In this document: one piece after another, positions 52,903-62,965 of the stretch
Numbering within the stretch: position 1 is the first letter of the stretch
How the letters are laid out: every line of letters begins with the position of its first letter
NCBI RefSeq assembly: GCF_947501905.1
Contig: NZ_CANMXL010000002.1
Location: 248,001-312,000 of the forward strand
Direction: 5' to 3'
Length of the DNA: 64,000 nucleotides
Origin: an uncultured Winogradskyella sp.
GTDB taxonomy: Bacteria; Bacteroidota; Bacteroidia; Flavobacteriales; Flavobacteriaceae
Notes under the pieces: generated by a model
Told to the model about the DNA's origin: nothing
Seen by the model: the letters and a program-made list of their open reading frames with translations, nothing else
The model's database searches: none
Made by a program: the position numbers and the translations under genes

Positions 52903-53655
52903 TTAATTGAACATTTTATAAAGCATACAATAAACACGTAGCCTAAAAGGGATTTTTAAATCGCGAATTTTCCAAAGTGCCATTGACTTGCTCTTATATT
53001 TTTCCTTGCCTTGATAATTTTCATTTATTAATACTTCTGGCTGTGGGAAATAAAATGGATAAATATCAAAATTTAAAGGTCGCCATTCTCCAGACACAAT
53101 ATCTTTATTCTTAGTGATTCCAGGAAAAGTAGTCATTAATACATAAGTACTTTTGCTGCGTTTTAGGTTTTTAATTGTTTTTACAATATTACTATAAGAA
53201 AAATGCACAAGGCAATCTCTACTTAACACCACATCTTGACGCCCTAAATCTGAAGTTATAATATCCATAACATCAAACTTTATATTTTCTACTTCGAACT
53301 GAGATTTGTTTTTATCTATAATATCTTGAACAATGTCTCCACCTAAATAATTTAATTTAGATAAGTCTACATTTTGCATCCAATTAAAATCTCCGCAAGG
53401 CAAATCCAATAAACTTGAAACTTTATGAGTCTCAAATAACTTTTCTAATTCAGTAATTAAAACCTTTGTGTGTTGTAACTCTGAACCTGGTCCAGAAACA
53501 CTTTCTTCACTAGACCAAAAATTATCCTTAGCTATTAAATCAAAAGTTTCTTTGACTGTCTTCTTCTTAAAATTACTTTTCTTTCTTTTTAAGATGTATA
53601 GTTCTTTAAGTTCTAATGGTAGTATAGTCTTAATTATATTTCTAATGGTCGACAT
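52903..53655 (-). CDS. Class I SAM-dependent methyltransferase
   Basis: 250 residues. Motif I SSLLDLPCGDFNWMQNV, followed by GGDIVQDI and DVVLSRDCLVHFSY. The basic N-terminal tail (about 1-35) may bind the membrane. Likely methylates the glycan or its lipid carrier end; not determined. Confidence 0.8.
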   Translation of the reverse strand: MSTIRNIIKTILPLELKELYILKRKKSNFKKKTVKETFDLIAKDNFWSSEESVSGPGSELQHTKVLITELEKLFETHKVSSLLDLPCGDFNWMQNVDLSKLNYLGGDIVQDIIDKNKSQFEVENIKFDVMDIITSDLGRQDVVLSRDCLVHFSYSNIVKTIKNLKRSKSTYVLMTTFPGITKNKDIVSGEWRPLNFDIYPFYFPQPEVLINENYQGKEKYKSKSMALWKIRDLKIPFRLRVYCMLYKMFN

Positions 53656-53682
53656 ATTTAAAGTTTTGGTCTTTCGTTTAAT

Positions 53683-54597
53683 TTAACTCCTAGATTTAGT
53701 ATAAAACTTAACTTTTTTGAAAAGATAATCAATATAAAAACGGTCAAATGTCATCAAATAATAGGCTATACTCTTCAACACAATTTTATATTTAGGATTA
53801 TTTCCTATCTCAATTTTGCGATGCATATTCAACGCTTTTTGGTAAAGTTTTTTACTCACAATATTAGGGAAAGTCGCATGAAAATCCTTTAATAAATTGC
53901 GACTGGCATTATACTGCTCATGCTTTTGTTGTGTAACTGAATCTCGTTGTTCTAACCTATTCATAGTCACCAGTTTCTTGGATATTCCGTGAATCTTAGA
54001 TAATAAAGAAAATCGAAGCACAAAATCCCAATCTACATTAAAGTTTCCGTATGTATTATTAAATATTAAATCGTGTTCTGCATGTATATATTTACGCCAC
54101 ATCATGCAGGTATTGACTACTTTTAACTGATTAACATAAAGGTATTTAAACAATTCTTCACCTTGCGGAAACTGTCTATTATTGACTAATATGCCTGGAA
54201 ATTGTAAGACTTTGTTATCACTTTTAAATTCTGCTATCCCAGAGACTAAACCTACATCTGCATACTTGTTCATAACCTCAACTTGCCACTCGAGGCGTTC
54301 TGGCACATAGATATCATCTTGTTCTGCCATAGCAAAATAGTGACTATTTGAAGATGCATGCCTAATAATTGCATTCAAATTATTAGCTAATCCTAAATTT
54401 TGAGGATGTTCAATTACCCTAATCCTTGAGTCATTAAAAGCTAATGCAATATTTTTAGAAGCATCAGTTGTACCATCAATACCCAGCAATAGTTCAAAAT
54501 TAGTAAAGGTTTGATTGAGCAAGCTCTCAATAGTAGTCTTTATGGTTTTTTCGCCATTATAAACAGGTAATAATATGGTGACTAAAGGTGAACTCAT
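53683..54597 (-). CDS. Glycosyltransferase family 2
   Basis: 304 residues. GT-A core VTILLPVYNGEKTIKTTIESLLNQTF, GIDGTTD and the acidic stretch AEQDDIYVPERL. Typical inverting enzyme of cell-surface polysaccharide synthesis. It starts 1 base after the neighbouring GT2 stop. Confidence 0.9.
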   Translation of the reverse strand: MSSPLVTILLPVYNGEKTIKTTIESLLNQTFTNFELLLGIDGTTDASKNIALAFNDSRIRVIEHPQNLGLANNLNAIIRHASSNSHYFAMAEQDDIYVPERLEWQVEVMNKYADVGLVSGIAEFKSDNKVLQFPGILVNNRQFPQGEELFKYLYVNQLKVVNTCMMWRKYIHAEHDLIFNNTYGNFNVDWDFVLRFSLLSKIHGISKKLVTMNRLEQRDSVTQQKHEQYNASRNLLKDFHATFPNIVSKKLYQKALNMHRKIEIGNNPKYKIVLKSIAYYLMTFDRFYIDYLFKKVKFYTKSRS

Positions 54598-54598
54598 C

Positions 54599-55474
54599 TT
54601 AACTAAATCTCGCTTTTAGTTTTACTAATCTTGATATTATAGGGTGAAATCTCTTTTGAAGTTTTAGACGGCATTCTTTATGCAAATAAGGTAACAAGGT
54701 ATCGTAATACATCTTATATAAAACTTCAGTTTCATTTATTTTTTCAGACTTATTAACAGCAGATGCTTGAGCAGCATGCAATCTAAACGAGCTTAAATGC
54801 TCATCTACAAAACCTATTTTGTAAAAAGGCATTAAACGGCTCCAAAACTCACAATCTAAAGCTTGCTTTAATTCCTCATTAAAATAACCCACTTTATCAA
54901 AACAAGCTTTGTCAATAAGTACACTTGTTGGTTCCCCTATTTTATTTTTTGGTGCATTTAAAAAATTTCTATCCTTTAAATATGCCTTACCTTCAATAAC
55001 ACCCTCATTAATCTTTAGATTTGACCAATTTTCATGAAGGTTGCCATATACTTTTTTAAACTCTAAAATAGATTCAGAGTTTTCAACATGAATAAAGTGA
55101 CGCTTTGCATACACCATAGCTATATTACTTTCAGAGCGCATAACGTTAACGTGCTTCTCAACACAGTCTGGAGCCAAAACATCATCTTGAAATAGAAACT
55201 TAATATATTGACCGTTGGAATTCTTAATACAATTATTCCAATTGGCACCTATGCCATTTGGTGCATGATGAAAAATATGAATAGGAATTTCTGTATTACC
55301 TTTTAATACATTAATAATCTCTAATGTGTTATCATTTGAAGCATCATCAGAAATTATTAATTCTATGTTATTGTAGGTTTGAGATAGCGCCGAATTAAGA
55401 CATTCCTCAATATAAGCTTCACCGTTAAAGGTAGGAATACAAATGGAAACTACTGGAACATTATTTGCTTTCAT
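54599..55474 (-). CDS. Glycosyltransferase family 2
   Basis: 291 residues. VSICIPTFNGEAYIEECLNSALSQTY, ISDDASNDNTLEI and FLFQDDVLAPDCVEKH are the GT2 nucleotide- and metal-binding motifs. It overlaps the upstream transferase by 14 bases. Confidence 0.9.
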   Translation of the reverse strand: MKANNVPVVSICIPTFNGEAYIEECLNSALSQTYNNIELIISDDASNDNTLEIINVLKGNTEIPIHIFHHAPNGIGANWNNCIKNSNGQYIKFLFQDDVLAPDCVEKHVNVMRSESNIAMVYAKRHFIHVENSESILEFKKVYGNLHENWSNLKINEGVIEGKAYLKDRNFLNAPKNKIGEPTSVLIDKACFDKVGYFNEELKQALDCEFWSRLMPFYKIGFVDEHLSSFRLHAAQASAVNKSEKINETEVLYKMYYDTLLPYLHKECRLKLQKRFHPIISRLVKLKARFS

Positions 55475-56294
55475 CTGTATATGTTTTTTGATGTAAATCG
55501 CTTTTTAATTCGCCATCTTCTTCCAATAGCCAAGACGCTGATTCATTTGCCGTTTTCTGATAATAAATTTGCTCTTCTGTAAGATTGGCAGGATTAATAT
55601 ACCAGCCGCCATGAATAGCTTGCAAAGGATAATCAGTACGCCAAGCTTTAGTAAAGTTTTTACGTTGGTATTGGTAATCTGGTCTATACAACGCAAAAGT
55701 TGTATCTATCTCCGCTTTATGGGCTTGAGGATGAATCTTAGTAGTCCAGAATTGCTTTTCCCAATTTTTAATTTTTTCCATCTGTGGATTATGTTCTGGT
55801 ATGTCATCCAACTTTAAAGAAAAACCAACTTTTGTTCGGTCATAAGCTTTATCTAAAAGTTTAAGCATGGTTTTTAAAAAATCGTCAGGACATTCTGTAA
55901 GAGGAACAACATCCGGGTCAGTAACCACATAATAACCCTTAGTATATTTTTCTACTAATTCTTTATGTTTCCAAAAAGATAAGTGTCCATCATTACTATC
56001 CAATCTATGAATTTTAACATTCATTTCAATAGTATTATAATACTCTAACAATGGTTTGTACGTTGAATTATTATCAATAACAACAATATTTGAATAGCCC
56101 TTTTCTTGTAAACTCTCAATAAGCTGTTTGAGATAAAATAGTTGATTAAAATTGATAATAATTATTGGGATTGTTTTAGGGCTTTTGCGCTGTTGTCTAA
56201 TTAGAGAGCTAAAGAAGCACTTTATATAAACAAAATGCATATTGCTAATAAAAGCAATTAGTTTCCCGTAACGATATTTAATATTTGAAAGCAT
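55461..56294 (-). CDS. Glycosyltransferase, GT-A type (GT2-like, divergent)
   Basis: 277 residues. The start IPIIIINFNQLFYLKQLIESL and VVIDNNSTYKPL fit a GT-A fold, and YYVVTDPDVVPL supplies the metal-binding D-x-D. The C-terminal half (DTTFALYRPDYQYQ; AIHGGWYINP) is unlike the other GT2 proteins here and resembles a separate small glycosyltransferase subgroup. Confidence 0.75.
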   Translation of the reverse strand: MLSNIKYRYGKLIAFISNMHFVYIKCFFSSLIRQQRKSPKTIPIIIINFNQLFYLKQLIESLQEKGYSNIVVIDNNSTYKPLLEYYNTIEMNVKIHRLDSNDGHLSFWKHKELVEKYTKGYYVVTDPDVVPLTECPDDFLKTMLKLLDKAYDRTKVGFSLKLDDIPEHNPQMEKIKNWEKQFWTTKIHPQAHKAEIDTTFALYRPDYQYQRKNFTKAWRTDYPLQAIHGGWYINPANLTEEQIYYQKTANESASWLLEEDGELKSDLHQKTYTDESK

Positions 56295-56298
56295 AAAT

Positions 56299-57255
56299 TT
56301 ACTTATACAGAGATACTTTACTTAAAAAAAAGTCGCCTTTAGAAAATAATTTATAGCTTAATAAGCCCAATTTTAAAAGCCTTTTTTCTTTGCCTGTAAG
56401 CTTTTCTACTTTTTTAATTTTTTCATTAAAAACAATCTCAGCATATTTAAAACTACCTAATCTTGTAAATCGTTTAAAGATAAAAAGGTAGAAAATATTT
56501 AAAATGTCTTTACTCTTTTGAGTGAGATTTCCATCTAACTTTTTTTCTAGCATATTTCTAGCTAGATAATAGTGCCAATACTTTTCGCCTGATATGTTGT
56601 TAGATATATTATTATCATGATTTCTGATATAATCAAGTGGCTCATCTATAACCGAATAATTTGTTTCCTTATGCAGAACTCTTGCAAATAACTCCCATTC
56701 TTGCCCTGCTTGTAAAGACTCATCAAAATAAAAATTATTATCAGTCAAGAATTGCTTCTTAAAAATTGGAGCCTGAATTGGAATAATAATATGCTTTGAT
56801 ATAAAATCGTTGAAAGCATCTTCTGTTTTTATATGCTGTGATTTTAATAAAAGAGAATCACTCTCGTCAATAGACCTATTAAAAACATAAGACTTACACA
56901 CTGAAAAAGATATCTCATTATCTTGGATACTAGAAATCTGCTTTTCTAATTTTTCAGGATGATACATATCATCACTATCTAGCCAATTAATATAATCACC
57001 ATTACTTAGTTCAAAACCATAATTTCTGCATGCGTTAGCGCCTTTTGGTTTCGTCTCTGGTCTTTTATAAAACTTTATCCGATTATCTTTTTCTGCTAAC
57101 GCATTGATAATCTCAAAACTATTATCAGTGCTACCATCATCAACAACAATACACTCCCAATTAGTATAGGTTTGAGAAATAATAGACTCTAGTGTTTCGC
57201 CTATTAAGTCTGCGCGATTATAGCTTGGAATAATTATAGAAACTTTTAGACTCAT
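56299..57255 (-). CDS. Glycosyltransferase family 2
   Basis: 318 residues. VSIIIPSYNRADLIGETLESIISQTY, VVDDGSTDNSFEI and INWLDSDDMYHPEKLEKQ are complete GT2 motifs. It follows the SGNH gene by 6 bases. Confidence 0.92.
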   Translation of the reverse strand: MSLKVSIIIPSYNRADLIGETLESIISQTYTNWECIVVDDGSTDNSFEIINALAEKDNRIKFYKRPETKPKGANACRNYGFELSNGDYINWLDSDDMYHPEKLEKQISSIQDNEISFSVCKSYVFNRSIDESDSLLLKSQHIKTEDAFNDFISKHIIIPIQAPIFKKQFLTDNNFYFDESLQAGQEWELFARVLHKETNYSVIDEPLDYIRNHDNNISNNISGEKYWHYYLARNMLEKKLDGNLTQKSKDILNIFYLFIFKRFTRLGSFKYAEIVFNEKIKKVEKLTGKEKRLLKLGLLSYKLFSKGDFFLSKVSLYK

Positions 57256-57261
57256 AAAATA

Positions 57262-58227
57262 TTAATAATCAAATCGATAACTTATTATTTTTTTAAAATC
57301 ATTAGCAAAGGTTGACGTAAATATATCTGCTCCAGTTTTATTTAAGTGATTTGAGTTGTAAAACAAAGATTTATCAAAACTTATTTTATTATTTGAATAA
57401 TTTAAAAATTCAAGATTGTACTTATCAGAAAAATTCTCAAACACTTTTACAACTTCTTCCTTATTTTTTATAAAATTTTGTCCTTCAATATACTGAGGTG
57501 AATAAACTAATACTAGGTTAATATTCATTTCTTTACACTCAACTATAAATTTTTCAAATAAATTTACAGATGGTTTATGTTGCTTGACCTCATAAGATTT
57601 CATCTTTTTTTTTGCATTTTCAAAGTCTTTATTCCATTTTCTATCCATACCTCTATATCCTAAATTTCGGTATGGTTTCACTTGCTTTTTATTAGAAATT
57701 ATAGCTGACAATAATGGTAATTTTTTCCTTTTACCAAAATACCTTATAAAAGGAATATAATATTCTGCTGAATGATATCCATCGTAATCAGAGAGCGTTT
57801 CTCGTAACGAGTGATTCCATAACATATATGGCAAAAATTGATGCTGATTGTAAAGATCTTCTCGCTTAGCTAAAGAAAACATGTCAACAGCAATTATTAT
57901 TGTTTTTGGAGCAGGATTATATTTTAAATACTCTTTATGTCTGTAGTATTGTAACCAAAAGTTATGGCCGTCAACTCCAAAGTTATAGGTAGATAGCCTT
58001 AAACTATCATTTAAAATTTGCGAGTTAAAATGTACAAATGCTCTTGAAGAGCCATAAATGGCAACATCTAAATCCAAATTACTTTTGTATATATCTTCCC
58101 ATACCTCAATCTCACCAGAAAACTCATGGCTACTCTTAAGATATTTTGATAAATAGATATCAAGAGCCAAAAGAATAACATAAAGAAGACAAAGAAAAAG
58201 TAGACTATTTTTTATAAACCTTCTCAT
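57262..58227 (-). CDS. Membrane-anchored SGNH-type protein, partner of MBOAT acyltransferase
   Basis: 321 residues with one N-terminal span (about 5-25) and a periplasmic SGNH-like domain. The block I sequence is IYGSSRAFVHFN (catalytic serine in GSS), and near the C-terminus SNHLNKTGADIFT supplies the catalytic histidine region. Such proteins complete O-acylation of glycans together with an MBOAT protein, encoded 5 bases upstream in transcription. Substrate and acyl group are unknown. Confidence 0.78.
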   Translation of the reverse strand: MRRFIKNSLLFLCLLYVILLALDIYLSKYLKSSHEFSGEIEVWEDIYKSNLDLDVAIYGSSRAFVHFNSQILNDSLRLSTYNFGVDGHNFWLQYYRHKEYLKYNPAPKTIIIAVDMFSLAKREDLYNQHQFLPYMLWNHSLRETLSDYDGYHSAEYYIPFIRYFGKRKKLPLLSAIISNKKQVKPYRNLGYRGMDRKWNKDFENAKKKMKSYEVKQHKPSVNLFEKFIVECKEMNINLVLVYSPQYIEGQNFIKNKEEVVKVFENFSDKYNLEFLNYSNNKISFDKSLFYNSNHLNKTGADIFTSTFANDFKKIISYRFDY

Positions 58228-58232
58228 AAAAA

Positions 58233-59678
58233 TTAAAATTGAAAATAAATAAACTCCTCACCTTTTCCACTATACCATATTATTACCAGTATAATTAAAT
58301 AATAAAAAGTATACCTTAGTGGTCTATTTAGCTTAGTAACCAAGGCTTCTAAAGCATGTTTATTATCTCGTCCAAACCACTCAATAATAATCAAAGTGAT
58401 AATTAACCCTATAACTCCTTTATACTGCCAATAAATATTAATATCTAAATATGAGGCTCCATTTGTTATCATACTTGACAAATACGCTATCGCATGATTA
58501 AAATTTTCTGCTCTAAAAAACACCCATGCCAATGTAGTTAAACAAAATGTTATACTGATAGCAAAAAATTCTCTTAAGCTTAGAAACAGCTTTCCTTTGG
58601 CAACAATTTCAATATTATTTCTATTAGTTTTAAGTATTAATTGTGGCAAAAAGTATAAGGCATTTAATACTCCCCAAATTATAAAAGTCCAGTTGGCACC
58701 GTGCCAAAATCCGCTAACTATAAATATTATAAATACATTACTAATAGTCTTAATCAAACTACCCCTACTACCACCTAATGGTATATATACATAATCTCTA
58801 AACCATGTAGATAAAGAAATATGCCAGCGCCGCCAAAATTCAGCAATATCTCTAGAAAAATATGGGAACGCAAAATTTTGCATTAAATTAAAACCAAATA
58901 AGCGCGAAGTACCAATTGCAATATCAGAATAGCCAGAAAAATCACCATAAATCTGAAATGAAAACAATACAGCGCCTAATGCTAGTGTACTTCCTGAGTA
59001 CTCGGATGTATTATTAAAGATTTGATTTACGTATTCGGCACAATTATCAGCAATTACAACTTTTTTAAATAACCCCCATAATATTTGCCGCAAACCATCA
59101 GTTGCTTGTTGGTAATTAAATGTGCGGTTCTTATAAAATTGAGGCAAAAGATTTGTTGCGCGTTCTATAGGACCTGCTACAAGTTGTGGAAAAAAACTAA
59201 CAAATGCTGAAAACGCTATAATATCTTTTGTAGGCTCTAGCTTTTTTCTATAAACATCTATTGTATAACTTAATGTTTGAAATGTATAAAAACTAATTCC
59301 TACAGGCAATATTAGATTTAAAGACTTAGGACTAATATTTCTGCCAAAAAATGAAAATACCTCGATAAAATTATCTAGGAAAAAATTGTAATATTTAAAA
59401 AAAACTAAAATACCTACATTAGAAAGCAGACTTACATATAACAACAATTTGCGCTTATATGCTTTATTTTCCTTTGCCAAATATACACCTACTGAATAGT
59501 CGATTAAAGTGCTAAAAACTATTAGCGATAAAAACCGCCAGTCCCAAGAGGCATAGAAGAAATAACTAGCACCAAGAATAAATAAATTTTGAAGCTTTAA
59601 TTTATTCTTAAAAACAAACCAATACAATACAAAAACTACTGGCAAAAATATCGCAAAGTCAATAGAGTTAAAAAGCAT
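58233..59678 (-). CDS. MBOAT family O-acyltransferase (AlgI-like)
   Basis: 481 residues, about 11-12 spans. The AlgI signature FWRRWHISLSTWFRDYVYIPLGG is present in pieces, and the catalytic His lies in SGFWHGANWTFI. AlgI-like proteins move acetyl groups across the inner membrane for polysaccharide O-acetylation. The adjacent SGNH protein is the likely transferase. Confidence 0.92.
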   Translation of the reverse strand: MLFNSIDFAIFLPVVFVLYWFVFKNKLKLQNLFILGASYFFYASWDWRFLSLIVFSTLIDYSVGVYLAKENKAYKRKLLLYVSLLSNVGILVFFKYYNFFLDNFIEVFSFFGRNISPKSLNLILPVGISFYTFQTLSYTIDVYRKKLEPTKDIIAFSAFVSFFPQLVAGPIERATNLLPQFYKNRTFNYQQATDGLRQILWGLFKKVVIADNCAEYVNQIFNNTSEYSGSTLALGAVLFSFQIYGDFSGYSDIAIGTSRLFGFNLMQNFAFPYFSRDIAEFWRRWHISLSTWFRDYVYIPLGGSRGSLIKTISNVFIIFIVSGFWHGANWTFIIWGVLNALYFLPQLILKTNRNNIEIVAKGKLFLSLREFFAISITFCLTTLAWVFFRAENFNHAIAYLSSMITNGASYLDINIYWQYKGVIGLIITLIIIEWFGRDNKHALEALVTKLNRPLRYTFYYLIILVIIWYSGKGEEFIYFQF

Positions 59679-59704
59679 ATCTTGGCTAGTAGATTAAAAT
59701 AATT

Positions 59705-60949
59705 TTACTCATTATAATTTTTTGAATCATATATAATTAATAATTTTTCCCCTAGGATTTCGCTATCATAATTTGCCTTTACAAACTCACGTCCAGCCTC
59801 TCCCATCGCTTTTCTTTCGCTTGGATTATTTATTAACCATAAGATTTTAGAAACAAACTCATCTATATTTTTTTCGTTCACTAAAAATCCTGTTTCGTCA
59901 TCAATTAATCCATCAGAAATCCCACCAACATTAGATGTTACCACAGGCAATTGCATAGCTTGCGCTTCTTGAAGAACTAAACCTTGATTTTCACATCTTC
60001 CTGTCTCATCTACTATACCTGGATAAACAAATATTGTGGAAGCATTCATCATTTCTACAATTTCTTTCTGTGATTTGCTTCCATGTAAATAAACACAGTT
60101 ACTTAGGTTTTTTTCAATAATTACAGATTTACATTTAGCCAAAAGTGGGCCATCACCAATAATATTCATTTCAGCTGAAACACCTCGTTTAATTAATTCT
60201 TCAACTATAGAAATTGCAATTAAAGGCGCCTTAAATTCAACCAACCTTCCAACAAAAAGTAATTTAATACTATGCTTTTCTTCAGAAGATTGATAGTCTA
60301 TAGGCTTAAAGAATTTTGTATCCAAACCAACTGGCAGAACATAGATTTTATTTTGAAAACCTAATTGTCTCACTTTTGAAGCTGTATAATTAGTATTTAC
60401 TGTAAGTCTTAAGTTCTTATAATCTAATAACGGCTTATAAAACTCAGCATCGAATTTGTGCGCATCATATCCGTGAAAAGAAAGCAATACTTTTTTATCA
60501 AAATTTTTAATCTGATTTTTTAAATGCACTGCATTATCTCCAAAATGAATATGCACAATATCATAGTTATTAATAGTGAAGAAATATTGGTAATATAATC
60601 TATAAAAGACTTTAAAGTTTAAAGCATCTTTTCCATATTTAAAAACATTAAACGTCTTTAATAAATGTATTGTAAGTCTAAATTTTAAAAGTAATTTAAT
60701 TGCCTTTGCAAATCTTATAATTATAGAATTTGGAAGAACACCTTTATTACTTAACAGTTGCGTTTTTGCAATCAGACCTTTGTACTTCTCAGAAGAAAAA
60801 AGCGGATTTATATCATCTAATTCTCTAGTAGCAAAAACATGAACCTTATGACCAGTGTTAATTAAATACTCTATCTGATTTACTATAAATGCTTCTGAAA
60901 CACTTGGAAAAACGCCAACTACTACCGCTATTTTTTTAGACATATTCAT
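59705..60949 (-). CDS. Glycosyltransferase family 4
   Basis: 414 residues. Motifs: LLFVGRLVEFKAPLIAISIV and CENQGLVLQEAQAMQLPVVTSNVGG. The N-terminus VGVFPSVSEAFIVNQIEYLI is typical of GT4 transferases of exopolysaccharide clusters. It overlaps the next GT2 gene by 4 bases. Confidence 0.92.
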   Translation of the reverse strand: MNMSKKIAVVVGVFPSVSEAFIVNQIEYLINTGHKVHVFATRELDDINPLFSSEKYKGLIAKTQLLSNKGVLPNSIIIRFAKAIKLLLKFRLTIHLLKTFNVFKYGKDALNFKVFYRLYYQYFFTINNYDIVHIHFGDNAVHLKNQIKNFDKKVLLSFHGYDAHKFDAEFYKPLLDYKNLRLTVNTNYTASKVRQLGFQNKIYVLPVGLDTKFFKPIDYQSSEEKHSIKLLFVGRLVEFKAPLIAISIVEELIKRGVSAEMNIIGDGPLLAKCKSVIIEKNLSNCVYLHGSKSQKEIVEMMNASTIFVYPGIVDETGRCENQGLVLQEAQAMQLPVVTSNVGGISDGLIDDETGFLVNEKNIDEFVSKILWLINNPSERKAMGEAGREFVKANYDSEILGEKLLIIYDSKNYNE

Positions 60950-61857
60950 TTATTACCAACAAGCTTTACGAAAATACGTTTTATATGACGTAAAAAATCT
61001 AGAAATTTCCAATCTCTAATAAACAAATCTAAACTCATCCAAAATGCTTTCATCAAATGCCCAGCTCTAATATTTGCATTAACAAAGTTCTTATAAGAAT
61101 GTAAATATTTACGTTTTAAATAGATATTAGTCTTATTATCCAAATAAATCTCTTTGTGTGTTAAATACCCAATCTTATAGCCATTATATTCTGAAATAGT
61201 AGTATGGATACCACCATCATGTTGCCGATATACTGCACCAAAAAAGTTAAGGCAAGCGCCTTGATTAACTTTTAATAACTGAGATATAAGATGTACATCT
61301 TTAAAATTCTTAAATTTTTTAAATGATTGTTCATTAAAATCAGATTTTCTAAAAACTAAAGTCTGATTTCCTATATGCCATCCTTCACTAAAAGTCTGAT
61401 AAGTAAATGGAACAAATTTAGATTTATTATAAAAATGCTTACCATTAAAATCTTCTGCAAAAGAATCATTATTATTCTGATATACTTTAAAGCGCGTGTA
61501 ACAAAAGCTAAATCCTTCGTTATTTTTTAGGAAATCTACTTGCTTTTGAAGCTTATTTTTATCACTCCAATAATCATCACCTTCACATATTGCAATAAAA
61601 TTTCCATTAGACTTTGAATATGCATATTCAAAATTCTTAGTCATACCAAGGTTTTCTTGGTTTTTAAAATACCTTAAGCTTAATTTTTCAGAAATATTAT
61701 TAATAGATTTTACAACCTTCTCTGTATTGTCTTTAGAATTATCATCAGCAATAATTAGCTCAAAATCAAAGTCAGTAATCTGATTAACAATACTTTCAAT
61801 AGCTTGTTTTATGTACTTTTCATGATTGTACGTAATCATTAAAACACTGACTTCCAT
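60946..61857 (-). CDS. Glycosyltransferase family 2
   Basis: 303 residues. VSVLMITYNHEKYIKQAIESIVNQ, IADDNSKDNTEKV and ICEGDDYWSDKNKLQKQ are the GT2 motifs with metal-binding EGDDYW. The C-terminal part is basic and may lie at the membrane. Confidence 0.92.
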   Translation of the reverse strand: MEVSVLMITYNHEKYIKQAIESIVNQITDFDFELIIADDNSKDNTEKVVKSINNISEKLSLRYFKNQENLGMTKNFEYAYSKSNGNFIAICEGDDYWSDKNKLQKQVDFLKNNEGFSFCYTRFKVYQNNNDSFAEDFNGKHFYNKSKFVPFTYQTFSEGWHIGNQTLVFRKSDFNEQSFKKFKNFKDVHLISQLLKVNQGACLNFFGAVYRQHDGGIHTTISEYNGYKIGYLTHKEIYLDNKTNIYLKRKYLHSYKNFVNANIRAGHLMKAFWMSLDLFIRDWKFLDFLRHIKRIFVKLVGNK

Positions 61858-61859
61858 AG

Positions 61860-62267
61860 TTATAATGATTTTCTCATTTTGTAATGCGTAGTATCATCTT
61901 CAAAAATGCTAAACCCTTTTTTCGCATACAATGCAATAGCTGATGCATTGGATTTTAAAACCTCTAAATCAAAATACTTAAATCCAATCTTTTTCAAATG
62001 GCCTTCTGCTTTGACAATTAGCATCTCGGCAACACCATTACCCCTATAAGATTTATCTACAGCTAACATACTCATATAACCAGTTTTCGTCTCTGTATTG
62101 TTAGCATAAAAAGCTATAAAACCAGCCAAGACATCATTTTGATATTCTGTGTTTATTACACTATTCCCTATTAACTTTGAAATATATTCTTCTATTCCAG
62201 TAGAAATAAGCTTACCCGAAAATTCTGAGTTTATGCGTTCTAATAAATCAATTAAATCTTCTTTCAA
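61860..62267 (-). CDS. GNAT family N-acetyltransferase
   Basis: 135 residues. Acetyl-CoA binding motif SYRGNGVAEMLIVKAEGHLKK (about 72-92) and the following DLEVLKSNASAIALYAKKGF are classic GNAT. It overlaps WbqC by 4 bases and follows the aminotransferase, which suggests N-acylation of the amino sugar made there. Confidence 0.9.
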   Translation of the reverse strand: MKEDLIDLLERINSEFSGKLISTGIEEYISKLIGNSVINTEYQNDVLAGFIAFYANNTETKTGYMSMLAVDKSYRGNGVAEMLIVKAEGHLKKIGFKYFDLEVLKSNASAIALYAKKGFSIFEDDTTHYKMRKSL

Positions 62268-62965
62268 ACTAAACTACATTTGTTCAAAAGGTCTTTTGTA
62301 GACGCTTTAGAATTAAACATTAACACATCCAATATAGAAAGAAATGGAACGAATTCGTTTCCAAACTGCTCATATTTTATGTCTTGAGTTTCGAGAAATA
62401 CTAAATCTATATTCTGGGCTTTAAACTCATTTTTGTTATAAAGTGATCGACCACCAATTGCGTTGACATAAGTCTGCTTACCTGACTGTTTTGCAATCGC
62501 AATTAAACGTTCTGCTTTAGCTAACTTTTTTGTATTTGAATAATCTTGCGAACTGACACTAAACTTACTGTCGATTTTTAAATATTCACAAACTTCTGTA
62601 ACGCTTATAAGAGATAAGTCCGCTATATTTTTGTAGTCAGAATTAAAAATAGTTTTTACTATTTGTAGCACTTCTTGATAAAAAGGCGCTGATTTATAGG
62701 CATGCTCTAATGTTTTAAAAAAATCATTAAACCATTTTTGGCCAGTAAAAACTTCAATGTCTTTTATGAGTTTATTCTGAGATGCTTCTTTTAATGGCAC
62801 AGTAAACTGAAATGCCTTTTGGTTAAGTAATATTGAGTTTCTATTGATGTAGCTCTTTTTCATAAAATTTACATCGTCATAAAACACAAATTCATCTACA
62901 GCATTTATTAATTGAAAATACCCTATATATGGAAAAAAATAAGGCTGCATTATAGCTATGCTCAT
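62264..62965 (-). CDS. WbqC family protein
   Basis: 233 residues. The start IMQPYFFPYIGYFQLINAVDEFVFYDDVNF is diagnostic of WbqC-like proteins found in O-antigen clusters. Their reaction is thought to involve a cysteine-like acyl or amino-sugar modification but is not settled. It overlaps both the aminotransferase and GNAT genes by 4 bases. Confidence 0.9.
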   Translation of the reverse strand: MSIAIMQPYFFPYIGYFQLINAVDEFVFYDDVNFMKKSYINRNSILLNQKAFQFTVPLKEASQNKLIKDIEVFTGQKWFNDFFKTLEHAYKSAPFYQEVLQIVKTIFNSDYKNIADLSLISVTEVCEYLKIDSKFSVSSQDYSNTKKLAKAERLIAIAKQSGKQTYVNAIGGRSLYNKNEFKAQNIDLVFLETQDIKYEQFGNEFVPFLSILDVLMFNSKASTKDLLNKCSLV

